A stretch of 36,786 nt of DNA from Desulfuromonas sp. (lineage in GTDB: Bacteria > Desulfobacterota > Desulfuromonadia > Desulfuromonadales > Geopsychrobacteraceae): the NCBI GenBank assembly GCA_002869665.1, contig PKUG01000122.1, positions 1 to 36,786 on the forward strand. The letters are read 5' to 3'. The stretch's first letter is position 1; the number at the start of each line of letters is the position of its first letter. The notes beneath the pieces are model-generated. The model did not search any database. It had not been told where the DNA came from and saw nothing but the letters and a program-made list of their open reading frames with translations. A program made the translations under genes and the position numbers. Of the stretch, positions 7,744 to 16,428 are shown piece after piece.

Positions 7744-10700
7744 TCAATCCTGTCGCAACCAATCCAGCGCTTCGCGGACACTGTGCTGGTCGAACTTGAA
7801 GCGGAACTTGAGGAAGGCTCCCTGGGCTGTGTAGTTGGCGACACTGAAGTCGTCGTCGCGGAAGCCGCTGAAGTTGTAGCCAAGGCTGACCCAGAAGTTG
7901 GTCATGACCTGGTAGCCGATGGAGGCGCCGCTGCTGAACTCGAACTGCTGACTGTTCCAGCTGTGGAGAATGCTGCCGTGGAGGCCGAGATCCCAACGGT
8001 CGGTCAGGTTGTAGCGGGTTTCGAGGGCGAACAGGTCGGTAAAGCCGCTGTAGGTATCGCCGCTGAAATTGTCACTGACGTACTTCAGGCCGTAGTAGGG
8101 GGCGATCTGCCAGCGGCGGTTGACTTTGTAGTTGGCGTGCATGTTGTTGACGATGCGCCATGAGGTATCGGTTTCTGTTGACGATGAGAGCCGATCATAT
8201 TCGACATCGAGGCGATCGAGGATAATCCAGCGGCTTTCCAGCGGGCGGTAGGCGAGTCCGAGGCGGAGTTCGTTTTCCAGGTTGTCGCTGGACGAAGATT
8301 TGGTGATGTAGCCGGTATAGCGCGCCGATGCCGAGATCCCTTCACTCAGTTCGCCGACCAGTTCGGAGAGCAGGTTGTACTTGTCCTGACTGTCGGAGTG
8401 ATGAACCTCGAAGCGGTTGGCCCACGACCAGTCGTCCTGCTGGTAGGTCGCACCGAGAGAAACGGCGGTATAGTCTTCGTCACTGCCATGGGTTGTCGCC
8501 GTGGCGCTGTCGAAGTCGTAGTTCCCCTCGTCAACGATGGTATAGCTGCGATCGAGGTTGGCATCGAAGCTCCAGTTCTGATTCAGCTGCCAGGTCTGGC
8601 CGAGGCCGAAGAGGGCGAAGATCCGCTCGCCGTTTTCATCGAGCTGGCGCTCGAGGGTGGTTTCCGTTGTGCCGCCGCGCCACGGTGTCGCCTTGATGCC
8701 GGCCCTGGTCCCTTCGGTCTCCTTCAGGTCGCCCCAGGTGAATTCCTGCTCGGCGAAGAGGCTGATATTGCGGCTCAGACGATATTCGGCGCCGAGGCTG
8801 GTGAGGGTCGGATAGTCACTGTTCTCGTCCTTGCCGACGAGGGCCTGCTCATGATCGATACTCAGAACCAGTTTGTCGTTTGCAGAGGTCCACTCGGCGC
8901 CGGCCAACAGCTGGAGGCTGGTACGGGTATCGCCGTCACCCAGATCGTCGCGGGCTCCACGCAGGCCGCCGTTCAGTGCGAGCCGCTCAAGTTCGTACGT
9001 GGCGTCGAGTTCGAGGACATCGCGTTTGGCGCCGGTATCCAGGTTGTCTTCGTGCCAGGTCAGGGCCGACAGGGTCGTGTTGTCGTTCAGCTGGTAGCTG
9101 CCTTCCAGCCCGTACTTGCGGGTGCCGCTCTCGTCGTCACTCTGCTGGCCGAGGCCGAAGCCTCCATCCTGCTGGCGGAAGTAAGCCTTGCCTTCAAGCT
9201 TGTCGGATGTGTGTTCAAGTTCGACCAGCCAGGCGTTACCGTGGGCCTTCCCCTCGTCATCTTCCGTTTGGGTCGTCGCGCCTTCGACGCGCAGTTCGGT
9301 ATGCTCACCGAGTTTCACTGTGGCATCGAGGCCGGTGAGATCTCCCTTGTCGGTCCCGGCCTGCTCGTGGATGTGGCTGGCACCGACTTCCAGTTTCTGG
9401 TCGAACAGCTTGACCGCTGCGCGGCCGCCGTAATTCAATTCGCTGGAGTCGGAGGCCTTGGTCTCGTAACGGGCGACGATGAAGATCGGATTGAAATCGT
9501 CATCGCTGCTGGAAATCGGCCGCTTGAAGAAGAGCGTCCCGTCGTTGTAGTCGATTGTGTAGTCGACGTAACGCTGCATGCTCTCCGAGTTGATGATCAC
9601 CTCGCTGCGGTAGCGATCACGGGTCTCGATGACGATCTCTTCCGAGTTGATGACCAGATCGCCGGTGGAGAGGTGATAGGTCCCCGAGGTGCCGTCGCCG
9701 CGGATTTCATCCCTGTTGAACGCCTGGCGGGTCTGGGCGACAAACAGGGTGTAGGCGAAGTGTTCGGTCTCCAGCCCCGATTTAAAGCCGTTCAGGCTGC
9801 GACTGTAGCGCGACAGCTCGGTCTCGGTGAGGTCGGTCTGCATGTCGCCGAACATGGCGTAGAACTGGTCCCGTTCGAGCTTGACGTAAAGCTTGCGGGC
9901 GCTCGGTGCATCGTATTTCTGCTGGGTTTCATCGCCGTAGAGCGGGTAATAGGCATCCGGGTCGATGATCTGCTGCAGGGTTTCGGCATCGCCGTTGTTG
10001 CGTTCCGAGTCGTAGGCCAGGGTCAGCAGCCATTCCCCCTTGATCGCCCCCTTGGCGAAGAACTTGACCTGGCCGTCTTCGTAGAGATGGTCTTCGATCC
10101 CCGCCTCTTTCAGGCTGTCGCTGTTCCCCGAGAGGGTGTTGTAGCCGAGGGTGCCTTCGGCGAAGCCGACCATGATCCAGTCCCGCAGTTGCGGCTGGAC
10201 GTAGGTCTCCATCTCGATGTTCCTGTCGTCGAAGGCGAGTGTCGCGCGATAGCGGCCGCTGTCCTGAGTCGGCTGGAAGAGCGCGTAACCCTGGGCGTCA
10301 ACGGTGACGTAGTTATCGTTTCTGGTCGGCAGATCGGCCTCACTCTGGGGCCGGTACGGCTTCAGGTTGCCGTCGACGAGTTCGAGCTCCGTTGCGCTCT
10401 GGATGTCCTTGCCGTTTTCATCGCGCAGCTGCAGTTTGACCCGGATCGGGGTGACGCCGTCGGCAATGTTCCCCGTGGTGTCGATCACGCGGATCTCGGC
10501 AATCTGACCGGAGCGGTAAACCGTCAGCTCCTGCTTGTAGCGGGCATTGCCGAACGGCCCGATTCCCTCCAGGCGCACCTGGTGGGTTCCCGCGGCGCCG
10601 AAATTGACGCCGATGTAGGTGTAGATCGTGTGCTTCGACTCGGGGTCGGCCATGCTGAAGCCGATCCGCTCTTTCGGGATCTCTTCACCGTCCACGATCA

Positions 10701-12777
10701 GGCGCGGTTTGAGCCGTGAGTCGAGGTTGATCCGGACCGTACTGATCGATGTCGAGAGGACCTCCCCGTCAACGGGCGAGAGGATCGCGTTTTCGCTGCC
10801 GACTCTGCTGCCGCTCAGTTCGGCTGCGGTGGCGTCGACCGGGGCTTCGGTTGTTGTCTCCGGCTGGTATCCTTCTTTCCGCTGGACATGGAAGTCAGCC
10901 CGCCACATGGTCCCTCCCTGCAGATCGATGAACTGCGAGAAGGTACGGCCGGCAAACTGGTTGTTGGCTTCGCAGAGGGTCGCCTCGTACGCAGTCGGCA
11001 GCGAATCGGTATCGAGCTGGACGACATGGGTCCCCGGCTCGATCCCTTCAAAATGATAGTTCCCGCGCTCGTCGGTAATGACGAAGCTACCGTCTTCGAG
11101 GTAGATGCGGGCATCCTTGAGCCCTTCCAGCTCGGTGTCTTCGGCGTCACAGCCGGCGATCATCACCCGCCCCATGAGCAGGGCTTCGCTGCGCAGGAAT
11201 TCTTCACGGATCAGAACCTTGGCGCTCGCCGTATTGGAGACGAGGTCGTCAGCGCCGGTGGCCACGGCCTGGTTCGTGTGATAACCCGACGTGGTTCCGG
11301 CCGTGACTTCCGTGACGTAGCTGATTTCGACGTTCGCGCCGACAGCCAGGTCGCCTAGGGTGTAGGTCAGCGTGCGACCGTCAGCGGAAATCTCGGGATC
11401 ATCACCGGCGATTCCGTCGATCCGGCTGGATCCTGCTTGATAGCTGAAGCTGGACGGCAGGATGTCGTTAACGCTGACAGTTCGGGCGATGCCGCCATTA
11501 TCCTGGTTTTCAACGGTGATTTTCCAGAGGATGAAGTCGCCGATCGCGGCCTGGGTCTTGTTGGCGCTCTTACGGATCCAGAGTCCGGTGCTGCGTGGAT
11601 CGAGCGGAATGTCGATACGGATGGCCGGGCCGGGGCTGATGACAAAGTCCTCGCCACGCGAACCGTCGACGATGGCAAAGGGTGCGCCCGGCAGAGTTTG
11701 CAGCTCTTCCGTGGCAACCGTCGACGGCGCGCTATAGCCGTTCGGTGGAACGATTTCGTAACGATAAGTGCCGGGTGCGACGAGCGGGAAACGGAAGCCG
11801 CCCGCCGGCGGTGTGTAGAGATTGCCACTCTCGTCGCTGACCGGTTGGCCACTGTAAACGGTGGCCGGGAAGCTGCTCACCCCGTCATCGCCGTAGACGG
11901 TGGCCGGCAGGCCGGTCGTCACGTCGATCAGGGTAATCTGAGCGCCGTCGATCGGGGTGCCGGTCGAGCTGTCGAAGACCAGTCCGAGCGGGTCGACCAT
12001 GGCGGCAGCGGTGGCGACATCGGTGTTGTCGACCTTGTCGGTGTAGCGGGCCTCGATGGTGTGGTCCTGGGCCACGGAGAGGATGCCGTCATAATCGGAC
12101 GATACCTCTCCCGTCGACTGGATGTAGCCGGTGAAGACCCCTGTATCCACACCGGTTTCGGTCAGGATCAGGACTTCGGTGTCCCCGGTCCCATCCGCCG
12201 TCAGGGTGATCACCAGGGTTTCGGCCCGGGTCGGATCGAGGTTCTGATCCTGGTCGGTGACCTGGATGAAGATGGGGGCCCCCTGGTGATAGTACTCGGT
12301 TTCAACCAGCGACAGGGACCGGTTGATATCGATGGTGGTACCGTCGATCAGTTGCGGCGCGGAGAGATCTGCGAAGGGGTCGTCTTCTGCCGACCCGGTT
12401 CGATACGCGGTGGTGGAGACCGGAATCTCGTCTGCGGCCGGATTGGTCGGCGCATATTGCAGGAAAATGATTTCTGCCGGTGTGCGCTCGACGCTGGTTA
12501 CGGTGACGAAGCTCGATGACAGCAGCTCGCCGTTGCCGATAAGCCAGGCTGAGTTGACGATTTGGGCCGCCTGGGCGGCCAGTGCGGTTGACCACAGGAT
12601 GGTGAAAACCGCCAGGGTCATCACCAGGGTCTGTAGTGCGCGTAGAGATATGCGGCCGGACGGGCGCAGGGCGCACCGCTCCCGTTGTCCCCTGAGGCGG
12701 GTCGCCGGGCCGGTGAGGCTGCCGACCGTCAAGCCGGCAGCCTCTTTCCGCATATGAGTGAAACGTTCTCTACGCAT
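7744..12777 (-). CDS. Giant DUF11/SdrD-B-like protein with predicted C-terminal outer-membrane beta-barrel (1677 aa)
   Basis: Residues 1-48 are a basic extension, followed by a signal-peptide-like core (about 50-69, ending LAAQAA). A region with DQNLDPT, GVFTGYI and PGTYRYEIVPPNGY (about 180-380) matches the truncated protein at 1-1396. A DUF11 module follows (near 405-525, WKITVENQDNGG), then a carboxypeptidase-regulatory/SdrD-B-like domain (ITDERGNYHFEGIEPGTHVV) and an Ig-like region. The final ~770 residues are alternating polar/aromatic strands with short turns and many Asp/Asn-Gly loops (DWIMVGFAEGTLGYN, then repeated WxxxxxLxxS.. strands), ending near FLKFRFKF plus a short tail; I read this as a large outer-membrane barrel. 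It starts 16 nt after the stop of the 404-aa gene. A role as anchor or exporter for the neighbouring DUF11 proteins is inference; no enzyme motif is seen. Confidence 0.88.
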   Translation of the reverse strand: MRRERFTHMRKEAAGLTVGSLTGPATRLRGQRERCALRPSGRISLRALQTLVMTLAVFTILWSTALAAQAAQIVNSAWLIGNGELLSSSFVTVTSVERTPAEIIFLQYAPTNPAADEIPVSTTAYRTGSAEDDPFADLSAPQLIDGTTIDINRSLSLVETEYYHQGAPIFIQVTDQDQNLDPTRAETLVITLTADGTGDTEVLILTETGVDTGVFTGYIQSTGEVSSDYDGILSVAQDHTIEARYTDKVDNTDVATAAAMVDPLGLVFDSSTGTPIDGAQITLIDVTTGLPATVYGDDGVSSFPATVYSGQPVSDESGNLYTPPAGGFRFPLVAPGTYRYEIVPPNGYSAPSTVATEELQTLPGAPFAIVDGSRGEDFVISPGPAIRIDIPLDPRSTGLWIRKSANKTQAAIGDFILWKITVENQDNGGIARTVSVNDILPSSFSYQAGSSRIDGIAGDDPEISADGRTLTYTLGDLAVGANVEISYVTEVTAGTTSGYHTNQAVATGADDLVSNTASAKVLIREEFLRSEALLMGRVMIAGCDAEDTELEGLKDARIYLEDGSFVITDERGNYHFEGIEPGTHVVQLDTDSLPTAYEATLCEANNQFAGRTFSQFIDLQGGTMWRADFHVQRKEGYQPETTTEAPVDATAAELSGSRVGSENAILSPVDGEVLSTSISTVRINLDSRLKPRLIVDGEEIPKERIGFSMADPESKHTIYTYIGVNFGAAGTHQVRLEGIGPFGNARYKQELTVYRSGQIAEIRVIDTTGNIADGVTPIRVKLQLRDENGKDIQSATELELVDGNLKPYRPQSEADLPTRNDNYVTVDAQGYALFQPTQDSGRYRATLAFDDRNIEMETYVQPQLRDWIMVGFAEGTLGYNTLSGNSDSLKEAGIEDHLYEDGQVKFFAKGAIKGEWLLTLAYDSERNNGDAETLQQIIDPDAYYPLYGDETQQKYDAPSARKLYVKLERDQFYAMFGDMQTDLTETELSRYSRSLNGFKSGLETEHFAYTLFVAQTRQAFNRDEIRGDGTSGTYHLSTGDLVINSEEIVIETRDRYRSEVIINSESMQRYVDYTIDYNDGTLFFKRPISSSDDDFNPIFIVARYETKASDSSELNYGGRAAVKLFDQKLEVGASHIHEQAGTDKGDLTGLDATVKLGEHTELRVEGATTQTEDDEGKAHGNAWLVELEHTSDKLEGKAYFRQQDGGFGLGQQSDDESGTRKYGLEGSYQLNDNTTLSALTWHEDNLDTGAKRDVLELDATYELERLALNGGLRGARDDLGDGDTRTSLQLLAGAEWTSANDKLVLSIDHEQALVGKDENSDYPTLTSLGAEYRLSRNISLFAEQEFTWGDLKETEGTRAGIKATPWRGGTTETTLERQLDENGERIFALFGLGQTWQLNQNWSFDANLDRSYTIVDEGNYDFDSATATTHGSDEDYTAVSLGATYQQDDWSWANRFEVHHSDSQDKYNLLSELVGELSEGISASARYTGYITKSSSSDNLENELRLGLAYRPLESRWIILDRLDVEYDRLSSSTETDTSWRIVNNMHANYKVNRRWQIAPYYGLKYVSDNFSGDTYSGFTDLFALETRYNLTDRWDLGLHGSILHSWNSQQFEFSSGASIGYQVMTNFWVSLGYNFSGFRDDDFSVANYTAQGAFLKFRFKFDQHSVREALDWLRQD

Positions 12778-12793
12778 TCAACCCTGTGGTGTC

Positions 12794-14008
12794 CTAGTCG
12801 TTGTTCAGTTGCACGCGATAGAGGATGAAGACAGTTTGGTCCCCGTCGATGATGCCATCGGCACCGGCAACGGTCGTATCCGAGTCGATGACAACGGTCA
12901 GGGTCCCCGTTGCGCTGACATAGGTTGCTGCGTCCCCGTTGGCCGCGGCGGTATAGGTGACGGGGGTGTTGGTGCCGTCATCGTAAAGCACCGCGTTGTT
13001 GGCGTAATCGGCAACACTGGTGAGGAGGCTGACGAAATCGATCGGCAGGACGTCATTGACTTCTGCCGTGTCGACCGGACCGCTACCGCTGTTGCGGGCG
13101 ACCAGCATGTATTCGAGGATGTCGCCAGGCTCTGCCGTGACGCCTGACTGATAAAACTCTTCTCCGTCGTAGGTCGTTTGCGGAGCGTCGCCGACAACAC
13201 CGCTGGTGACGTTACGGACGTACTTACCCAGTGTCGCCTTGCCGCTCAGGTAGGTATCCTGAACCGGGTCGGAGGTTGTGCTCTCGTCTCCATCTTCCTG
13301 CGAGGTGACGGTCAGGGTCTTTTCGAAGGTGATGTCGGTTCCGATGGTGGCGATGGTACCGGCGGTCACTGTAACCGTGACGGTCTGCTTCTCGGCAACC
13401 AGGACACCGGCGTCCGGGGCGGTATCAAGTGCCGTAACCAGATAGATAGTCGATGTGCCGCTGGCATTGTCGTCGACACTGGCAACCTCGATGGTCTCGT
13501 TGCCGATGACCACGATGTCCCCTTCCTCGATACCGTTGACTTCGTCGTCAGCCACGCCGTCCGCGGGTACAACGATGCTGGTGGTTGTGCTCGAGTCGTC
13601 AAAGGTGAGGGTGGCACCGAGGTAGATGCTCGCAACATCAACCGTCGCTGTCGGGTTGGTGGTGTTGTCGATGCTCGAAGCAATAATCTGGGTTGTCACA
13701 TCGTAGTAATCCGGACCGTTGGCGGTGGCCGTCACGTAGAAACTGTTGGTCAGTTCGGTGTTCGGGCCGTTGTAGTAGGTCTCCTGATCCGGGCCGGGAT
13801 CGACAATCGGTGCGTTCGGCACGAGCAGGACGGTGACTTCGACGTAGGCGATCGCTTCTTTGAGGCCGTCGCCGTCGTCATACGACAGGGTCGCCTGGTT
13901 GATGATCGCGGTATTGGCCGCCACGTTCGCCAGGGCATTGCCGGCGACTGCGACCAGGCCGATCACCAGCAGCAGGCCGACGATAAATCTGATAGATGAA
14001 TTTTTCAT
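12794..14008 (-). CDS. Secreted DUF11-domain protein (404 aa)
   Basis: The 404-aa protein begins at ATG 14008, placed 5 nt after AGGAG; a GTG two codons upstream lies inside the ribosome binding region and is less likely. A signal peptide (1-27, ending GNALA) precedes an N-terminal strand, INQATLSYDDG, equivalent to ISNQATLDY of the 413-aa protein. The middle is low-complexity beta-rich sequence with many Thr/Val/Asp. The last ~140 residues form a DUF11 domain (TAEPGDILEYMLVARNSGSG, then VNDVLPIDFVSL) that ends with the strand VFILYRVQLNND. It lies between the 466-aa gene (67 nt) and the 1677-aa barrel gene (16 nt), so I place it in the same operon. Function is unknown; secreted structural or adhesive subunit is the best guess. 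Confidence 0.87.
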   Translation of the reverse strand: MKNSSIRFIVGLLLVIGLVAVAGNALANVAANTAIINQATLSYDDGDGLKEAIAYVEVTVLLVPNAPIVDPGPDQETYYNGPNTELTNSFYVTATANGPDYYDVTTQIIASSIDNTTNPTATVDVASIYLGATLTFDDSSTTTSIVVPADGVADDEVNGIEEGDIVVIGNETIEVASVDDNASGTSTIYLVTALDTAPDAGVLVAEKQTVTVTVTAGTIATIGTDITFEKTLTVTSQEDGDESTTSDPVQDTYLSGKATLGKYVRNVTSGVVGDAPQTTYDGEEFYQSGVTAEPGDILEYMLVARNSGSGPVDTAEVNDVLPIDFVSLLTSVADYANNAVLYDDGTNTPVTYTAAANGDAATYVSATGTLTVVIDSDTTVAGADGIIDGDQTVFILYRVQLNND

Positions 14009-14075
14009 GTTCACTCCTGTTTATGCGGATTCATCTGGCGGGCAGCGGAAAGTTCCGCTGCCCGCGGGGTTGTTG

Positions 14076-15476
14076 TTAGTCGATGGTGACCTGGTAAAGA
14101 ATCGTGTAGGTCGCACTGTTGGCGACGGTGCCGCCGGCGGCGTTGGTCGAAGTGTCTCCGATGTAGAAGGTGATATCCTGACCGGCAGCAGTGCCGGTGG
14201 CGTTGCCGAAACCGGTTTCCGTCGGAGCGCCGGCCTGGGTTTCCGAATCCCCGGAGCCCATGGTGACTTCGACGTCATTTGTGCCGTCACTGATCTGGGC
14301 AAAGATGTCGGTAGCATCGCCAGGACTGGCGACATCGATGGTGCCGTCATAGGAGTCGGAGAAGTTTACCAGGGTGGTGTACGCGGGAACGGCGTCGGTG
14401 ACGACGACGTTGGCCGCGGTCCCTTCAGCGTTGGTGATGGTAACGCGGTACTCGATCAGGTCGCCGGGGTTTCCGGCTGCTGCGCCCCAACCGGTCCAGG
14501 TGGTGCCGCCATCAGCGGAAACACGGGCTTCCTTCTGGATTTCCAGCTCGGTGCCGGTGAAGGTGACGGTACAGGAGATGGTCTCCGGGTTGCCGTCGCT
14601 GTCGGTTACCGTGAAGGTGTAATCGACAGTACCGTCAGTTGCGGCATCGGGGCCGGCAGAAGCGGTCACGTCGATACGGATCAGGACCTGCTCGGCAGCC
14701 AGTTCGCCGAGGACAGCGTCAGTAAAGGTCGGGGTTGCGGAACCGCCGACGGTAGTGCCGAGAATGGTTTGCTGGGTGTAGCCGACCAGGGTCAGGGATC
14801 CCTGGGTTTCAGTGGTCTCAGTCCCTTCATCGGCATAGGACTGGGTCTGATCATCGTTGGTGTGGCTGCGGGCGACACCTACAGAAACAGCTGAAACCAG
14901 GTAGGAGACGCCGTCGACGACGACGATGTCGTCAACCGAGAAACCGGCCAGAGCGCCGCCGGGGAAGTAGAGGGTATTGGCGCCATCATGACCGACGATG
15001 ACTGCGCTACCGAGGGTGTAATCGGTGATCGGGCTGGCGGCAACCTGGGTACCTTCGTAATCAAGGATGGCATAGGCCAGGGTGATATTCGTTGCATTGT
15101 CACCGGTGCCGTCATCGGCAATCGCCATGTCGTAGAGATCGTCACCGTTGGCGGTGGCGGTCAGAGCGTAGAGCATCTGAGCGGTTGCGCCCGAAGCGTA
15201 GTCGGTCGTGTCACAGACCAGACCAGGATTGGCCGTAACGTCGGTCGGCGCAGCCGAAGCGGTCAGTGCCGAGGGGACCAGGTTGACGGTGACGGTCGCC
15301 GAGGCTTCGGCGTCAAAGCTGTTGTTGCCGCTGGCATCGGTGTAGGCAACATGGACAACGTTAACGATGTCGGTATCTGCTGTTGTGTTCGCGAATGCGG
15401 AGCCGCAGGTGAGGGCGAACAGGGCGACGAGCGCCAGAACGCCGATCAGGGTTCTTTTGGTTCTCTGTTGAGTCAT
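14076..15476 (-). CDS. Secreted DUF11-domain protein (466 aa)
   Basis: I chose the ATG at 15476 because it follows AAGGAG and opens directly onto a signal peptide (residues 1-28, core LIGVLALVALFALTCG, cleavage at AFA). The frame stays open 47 codons upstream, but that stretch is charged, has no ribosome binding site and is probably untranslated. The mature protein starts with a strand (IVNVVHVAYTD) like those of the neighbouring DUF11 proteins and ends in a DUF11 module (NPGDLIEYRVTITNAEG, then VTDAVPAYTTLVNFSD) closing with ATYTILYQVTID. It resembles the 404-aa gene immediately downstream, so unit A carries two mid-size DUF11 genes where unit B shows one (413 aa). Function is unknown; probably a surface structural protein. 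Confidence 0.87.
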   Translation of the reverse strand: MTQQRTKRTLIGVLALVALFALTCGSAFANTTADTDIVNVVHVAYTDASGNNSFDAEASATVTVNLVPSALTASAAPTDVTANPGLVCDTTDYASGATAQMLYALTATANGDDLYDMAIADDGTGDNATNITLAYAILDYEGTQVAASPITDYTLGSAVIVGHDGANTLYFPGGALAGFSVDDIVVVDGVSYLVSAVSVGVARSHTNDDQTQSYADEGTETTETQGSLTLVGYTQQTILGTTVGGSATPTFTDAVLGELAAEQVLIRIDVTASAGPDAATDGTVDYTFTVTDSDGNPETISCTVTFTGTELEIQKEARVSADGGTTWTGWGAAAGNPGDLIEYRVTITNAEGTAANVVVTDAVPAYTTLVNFSDSYDGTIDVASPGDATDIFAQISDGTNDVEVTMGSGDSETQAGAPTETGFGNATGTAAGQDITFYIGDTSTNAAGGTVANSATYTILYQVTID

Positions 15477-15720
15477 TGTTTTTCTCCTTATTGTGGTTTG
15501 AAAAGTGGTTTCGGCAGCTGTGCTGCCGCAATCAATGGGTGGCCGGTTCTCGGGACCGTGCCGATTTCTGACCGGGGATCCTCTGTTTTTCGTCTCTTTT
15601 TGTCTTTTCATAATCATTCTCCTTTTCGTTTCAGTTCTGCTTTTGAACCTTTGCTTTTGGTAAAAATCGTGTTGCTAACGTGCTTTTCGATTATTTTCGG
15701 TCTGTTAACGTCTTGTTCGA

Positions 15721-15762
15721 TTCCGATTCCGATTCCGATTCCGATTCCGATTCCGATTCCGA
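15721..15762. repeat. Hexanucleotide tandem repeat, TTCCGA x7
   Basis: Seven perfect head-to-tail copies of TTCCGA (42 bp), preceded by a degenerate TTCGA copy, lie in the 296-nt gap between the 164-aa gene (stop at 15773) and the 466-aa gene (start at 15476). The tract is non-coding and 10 bp past the 164-aa stop. Such perfect short arrays are prone to copy-number slippage, which here would change intercistronic length rather than a reading frame. Confidence 0.95.
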
Positions 15763-15772
15763 TGACGGTTTT

Positions 15773-16267
15773 TTATTTCATCAGGACCCGGAAGGAGACC
15801 GCACCCTTCTCGCCGGCGGCAATCTCGGGGATTAGCCAGCGGATGTGGGTGTACTCTTCCGGTGTCGCGATTTTCTGCTCCTTGACGCCGATTGTGTTGG
15901 TCACTTCGTAGGTCAGCAGCGACGGGCGTTTGTAGGACTGGCCGTTGTCGATGGAGAAGGTCAGCTCTCCGGCCGCGGTGGCGCTGCCGGCGACGTAACC
16001 GGCGCCCGTGGGGATCGGGTCGACAATGGCGACGTTGGTGGCTTTTTCATCCCCCTGGTTATCGAATTTAATGGTGTAGATCAGGGTCTCCCCCGGTGTG
16101 ACCTCGGTGGCCTCGATACGCTTGACGACCTGCTGGCCGTTCTCTTCGACGGTGACCTCTTTTTCAACAGCCAGCGTCAGTTTGATGTTCGGTGCTGCCC
16201 AGGCTGCCAGCGGGACCAGCAGGATCAGGGCGAGAAGGAGTGCTACGCGACTTTTCATTCTGTTCAT
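15773..16267 (-). CDS. Small secreted single-domain DUF11-like protein (164 aa)
   Basis: This 164-aa protein starts at an ATG 7 nt after AGGAG. It has a signal peptide (1-25, ending AAWAA) and one DUF11-like domain: TEVTPGETLIYTIKFDNQGD, IVDPIPTGAGYVAGSATA, LTFSIDNGQSY, EYTHIRWLIPE and the terminal strand KGAVSFRVLMK. It is the unit A counterpart of the 160-aa protein at 2782-3264, with the same length, signature motifs and position directly after a giant DUF11 gene. A strong terminator-like hairpin lies between it and the upstream 1123-aa gene, so its expression may be lower or partly independent. The partner and exact role are unknown; adaptor or capping subunit is speculative. Confidence 0.88.
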   Translation of the reverse strand: MNRMKSRVALLLALILLVPLAAWAAPNIKLTLAVEKEVTVEENGQQVVKRIEATEVTPGETLIYTIKFDNQGDEKATNVAIVDPIPTGAGYVAGSATAAGELTFSIDNGQSYKRPSLLTYEVTNTIGVKEQKIATPEEYTHIRWLIPEIAAGEKGAVSFRVLMK

Positions 16268-16307
16268 ACTCGTTCTCCTGGTTTTGGGTTGATCTCAACC
16301 TCATGCC

Positions 16308-16367
16308 AAAAAAAATCGGGAGGACGGCCGGGTGTATTGACGCGCAACCCGTGACTGCCATCCTCCC
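16308..16367 (-). terminator. Strong intrinsic terminator between the 1123-aa and 164-aa genes
   Basis: On the minus strand GGGAGGATGGC (from 16367) pairs with GCCGTCCTCCC (to 16318) with one wobble pair, with an inner CGGGT/ACCCG stem, followed closely by eight Ts (16315-16308). It lies in the same orientation as both flanking genes and inside what otherwise looks like one operon, implying termination or attenuation after the giant first gene. Confidence 0.75.
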
Positions 16368-16428
16368 CCCTTGTTATGTCTGTGCCTGTGCCACGAAACT
16401 TCCGTGACACGATCCTTTCGTCTGTCGA

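Noticed and set aside
8398-10719. Plus-strand open frame of 773 codons antisense to the 1677-aa gene
   Set aside because: It mirrors codon positions of the real gene, lacks domain logic and a ribosome binding site, and the minus strand has clear signal, DUF11 and barrel features.
15721-15762. Tandem array considered as a CRISPR fragment
   Set aside because: Units are 6 bp with no spacers; it is a simple microsatellite.
16164-16361. Minus-strand ORF starting inside the unit A internal terminator
   Set aside because: The GGAGG abuts the ATG with no spacer and the frame runs through the T-tract into the 164-aa gene out of frame; likely chance.
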